This document shows, in pieces, positions 61,528 to 64,000 of a DNA stretch of 64,000 nucleotides. Source of the stretch: Castor canadensis (taxonomy: Eukaryota > Chordata > Mammalia > Rodentia > Castoridae). Every line of letters starts with the position of its first letter. Within the stretch, counting starts at the first letter, position 1. The DNA lies in assembly GCF_047511655.1 (NCBI RefSeq), contig NC_133387.1, positions 40,466,853 to 40,530,852 of the forward strand, in the 5' to 3' direction. The notes under the pieces were generated by a model, which saw nothing but the letters and a program-made list of their open reading frames with translations, had not been told where the DNA came from and searched no databases. Both the position numbers and the translations under genes were made by a program.

Positions 61528-62627
61528 AGAGTAGACATTTGAAAAGAACTGCAAAATGATGTAAGATTAAATGACTAAATATTAAGATAAAAACAATATG
61601 TAGAATGGTAGATTGATTATTTTAAATATCATCTTGAGACTCCATCAGGGATCACAAAGTACCTGGTAAACTAGCTGTGACTACCAGAATTTGTAAAGAA
61701 AAGGGTCACTAGGACATGGTCACATCCATTTGTTTACGTGTGAGCTATAGCTACATTTGTGCCACTGTGGCAGAGAAATGAGACCCACTATTATTTTAAA
61801 GCATATGTTCAGGTATTTGTTGGAAGGCAGATACAAGTGAGATGAAGGCGTTTTTTCAAAGACTCCTGAACAATTAAATCACAAGTGACTTAGAATGTGC
61901 TCCATACTGTAGCCATACTTGATTTAACAAATATACTGAGAAATTGAGATTTATTTTTCTGTTCTATTTATAGAAGGGTTTTGTAAGAAGAAACTAATTT
62001 TTATCCCATAATCAAAAATTAAGATGGATGTCATCTTTTGGCCACCTCCATTAAAAACTTTCACTTCATGTTAATCTTAGGGCATTGGGTGCCTTTTTGT
62101 TAATAAAAAAGAACTGAGAAGATAGCTCCTCACAAAGGCATGCTTTAAAAAGATAACTTTAAGACTTTAGTTTCAAAAACATGTTGCAAACTTTTAAATG
62201 GAAATTTCCCTTTCAAATGAAAAAATGAATTATGAGGAATAGAATTTTAAATGAAAACATTCACTTGGCCACTAACTATATTAAAGTTACAACTAATCTA
62301 AGTTTTGATCATCAAATTAAAACATGAATCTTTGGCTTGACCCTGATATACACCAGGATCTCCTACTAACCTCTGATTCTCTTTGTTCCCCTCTAGTAAT
62401 GGCTCTATGAGTAGAATCATTCATGACAGTCTCATATGACAGACCAAAAAGCTCAGGGACTAAGCTTGCTAGAGAGAAAGTATTACCTCCTTTTTCTACA
62501 AAGGCAACTCCACTTCTGGAGACAGTGGGGTAATTTGAAGTCCATCCTTGGGCCATTTTGAAAGTCTTGCAACCTGGCCTAAGAATGGTGGCTCTACAAC
62601 AAAATTAGAGGTAAGGGCAAAATAGTT
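61528..62627. other. intergenic, nothing recognised
   Basis: No gene or clear repeat. Confidence 0.4.
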
Positions 62628-62735
62628 TCTGCTGAGTAGCGAGGGGGTGGTGGGGGAGAAAGACGGGGTGGGGGGAGAGGGGAGAAATGACCCAAACATT
62701 GTATGCACATATGAATAATAAAAAAAAATAATAAG
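62628..62735 (+). mobile_element. LINE-1 3' tip
   Basis: A G-rich run (gtggtgggggagaaagacgg) is followed by 'gagaaatgacccaaacattg', 'tatgcacatatgaataataa' and an A run. This looks like the last about 100 bp of a lineage-specific L1, 5'-truncated. Confidence 0.65.
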
Positions 62736-64000
62736 GATGGTGGGTCTATCACCCAACATGAAAAGGTGGGTTACAACTGAAGCTTTTCCCCCATCCAGAT
62801 ATAATGTCAAGTTGTGATATGCTGTGCCCGTTGTAAATCCACAACTGTCAGGAGAAGGATAGGTCTGATTGATCTCTTGTGAGTCCTTACAATTATAACC
62901 TGCACAGTGAAATCATGTTTGTGGAAGCCCTGTTTTCCTTGGTGTCTACTCACTTGTTCAGGCAAAACACAAACGAGGGATTTTTTTTCCATGGGAGGGA
63001 GTTTTGTGTGACCTTCGTGGCCTGGATCGGTATTTCAGTCTTTAGAAGGAAACTTTACATCTGCAGAAGAACCTCACCTAGAAACATGGACAGTCTTCTA
63101 CTGAGCCCCTTTTATGAGTATAGCCTGAAGAGTATGTGTGGAGAAAGGTCAGGGAATGACATTGCTTAGATTCTCTAAGGTTCATGTGGGGCTAGGTGTT
63201 GCCTAGAGTTAATACTGCTAATGGCTGATTGGCTCTGGCTGTCTTAAATTTTCTCCATTTCCTACAAAGTCCTGTATAGTGACAAACATTTGCACTTGTA
63301 CAATTGTGGAAGCAAAGTTAGAGAACACTAAGTTAGAAAAACTGGATGCAGCCCCCTGATTGGCTGTCCTGAAGCCTGGAGCCTGTATGACTCAGGGTTC
63401 CAGGCAGACTGCCCTAGACCACAGGATACTGCAGTGCTGCCTGGAGCTGTGGAGGAGCCCTGTTTGCAACCAAAGCATCTTTCCAAGCAGTCTTAGAGCA
63501 GTTGTGCAACACTGACTACAGTATATAAATTATGGACAAAACTCTCACATATCATTCTTTGAGTGTGCCCAAGAAGAAATTAAATGTCAGAAGAGGATGT
63601 GAGAGCTGAAGGAGCAGACAGAACTTCTTAAAAACGTCAACACTAGGCAGACAGGTTTTAAATGATAAAGCTGACAACTGAAATCTCAGACTGACCCTGG
63701 GCTAAATCACTTACTCCATGGATGATGTACCAAGGAATTAGGTGAAAGAAGTGATTTACAATATGGAGAGCAAGAGGACCTGAAGTCAATGTGCAAAATC
63801 TCACCAATTCTGCTCAATTAAACATTTCCTCACAAAGGAAAACCTGAAGGAGGAAAAAATAAGAACTAATCAAAATGCTATGAGCAGAAAATCAAATCCA
63901 TGAAGCAGTTACAGTGTTCCGTAGGGCTATGCTGCCCTCCTCTGGGTTGCTCCTTAATGGTCCTTGTATTGCTTCTCTTTGCTGGTTCTTCAGGATTGGG
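62736..64000. other. intergenic, nothing firmly recognised
   Basis: Somewhat less AT-rich. Two gattggct (CCAAT-type) motifs (about 63228 and 63357) and a TATA-like tatataaat (about 63522) occur in order on the plus strand. A 96-codon plus-strand frame (62879-63169) has no family motif. It could hold an old LTR or a promoter-proximal region, but this is unproven. Confidence 0.35.

Noticed and set aside
63546..63660. Short stretch that could encode a coiled-coil-like peptide (QEEIKCQKRM then a stop)
   Set aside because: Interrupted by a stop, no splice-like borders, and no family recognised.
1..64000. CRISPR arrays, tRNA or rRNA genes, operons, phage-like modules
   Set aside because: None seen. 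tRNA-like sequences are SINE modules, and the evenly spaced-looking repeats are microsatellites or dispersed SINEs.

Overview
This is a mammalian, almost certainly rodent, nuclear genome segment: AT-rich, with no CpG island, operon structure or prokaryotic signals, and full of interspersed repeats. The short repeats combine 7SL-derived (B1-like) units with a tRNA-derived (ID-like) unit ending in 'gagttcaaaccccagtac', and the LINE-1 3' ends belong to a non-murid lineage. From memory of such repeats the best guess is a castorimorph rodent, possibly beaver. That is an inference and was not tested.

The window holds one intact protein-coding gene. It is an intronless bitter taste receptor (TAS2R family, 302 aa) on the minus strand at 38982-39890. 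No other TAS2R gene or coding exon was recognised nearby, so it is a singleton in a gene-poor interval. The second gene-derived feature is a dead processed copy of MZT1 (MOZART1, a gamma-tubulin ring complex subunit) on the minus strand at about 30.37-32.52 kb, with a long 3'UTR, a degraded poly(A) tail and a recognisable target-site duplication.

Layout: 0-16 kb is intergenic with SINEs, MIR, L2, MER5 and LTR relics (MLT1-like and others). 16.2-30.35 kb is a stack of LINE-1 elements. An older plus-strand L1 is split by a 4.8-kb minus-strand L1, followed by a plus-strand L1 with ORF1, ORF2 and 3'UTR remains, then two more L1 3' pieces. 30.35-32.53 kb is the MZT1 retrocopy. 32.5-38.9 kb is intergenic with L1 3' tails, a three-part SINE, MIR/MER5 relics and a striking 54-nt hairpin. 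38.98-39.89 kb is the TAS2R gene. 40-64 kb is AT-rich intergenic DNA with scattered MaLR, L1, MER2, MIR and SINE relics.

No new multi-gene system was found. The observations most worth a check are: (1) the minus-strand L1 insertion, whose ORF2 switches abruptly to a non-L1, LTR-like 3' end carrying its own AATAAA and poly(A), which looks like a chimeric retrotransposition product; (2) the 54-nt near-perfect hairpin about 530 bp downstream of the TAS2R stop codon; (3) the isolated intact TAS2R itself. Repeat family names come from remembered consensus sequences, not from a search, and boundaries are approximate unless a target-site duplication is stated.
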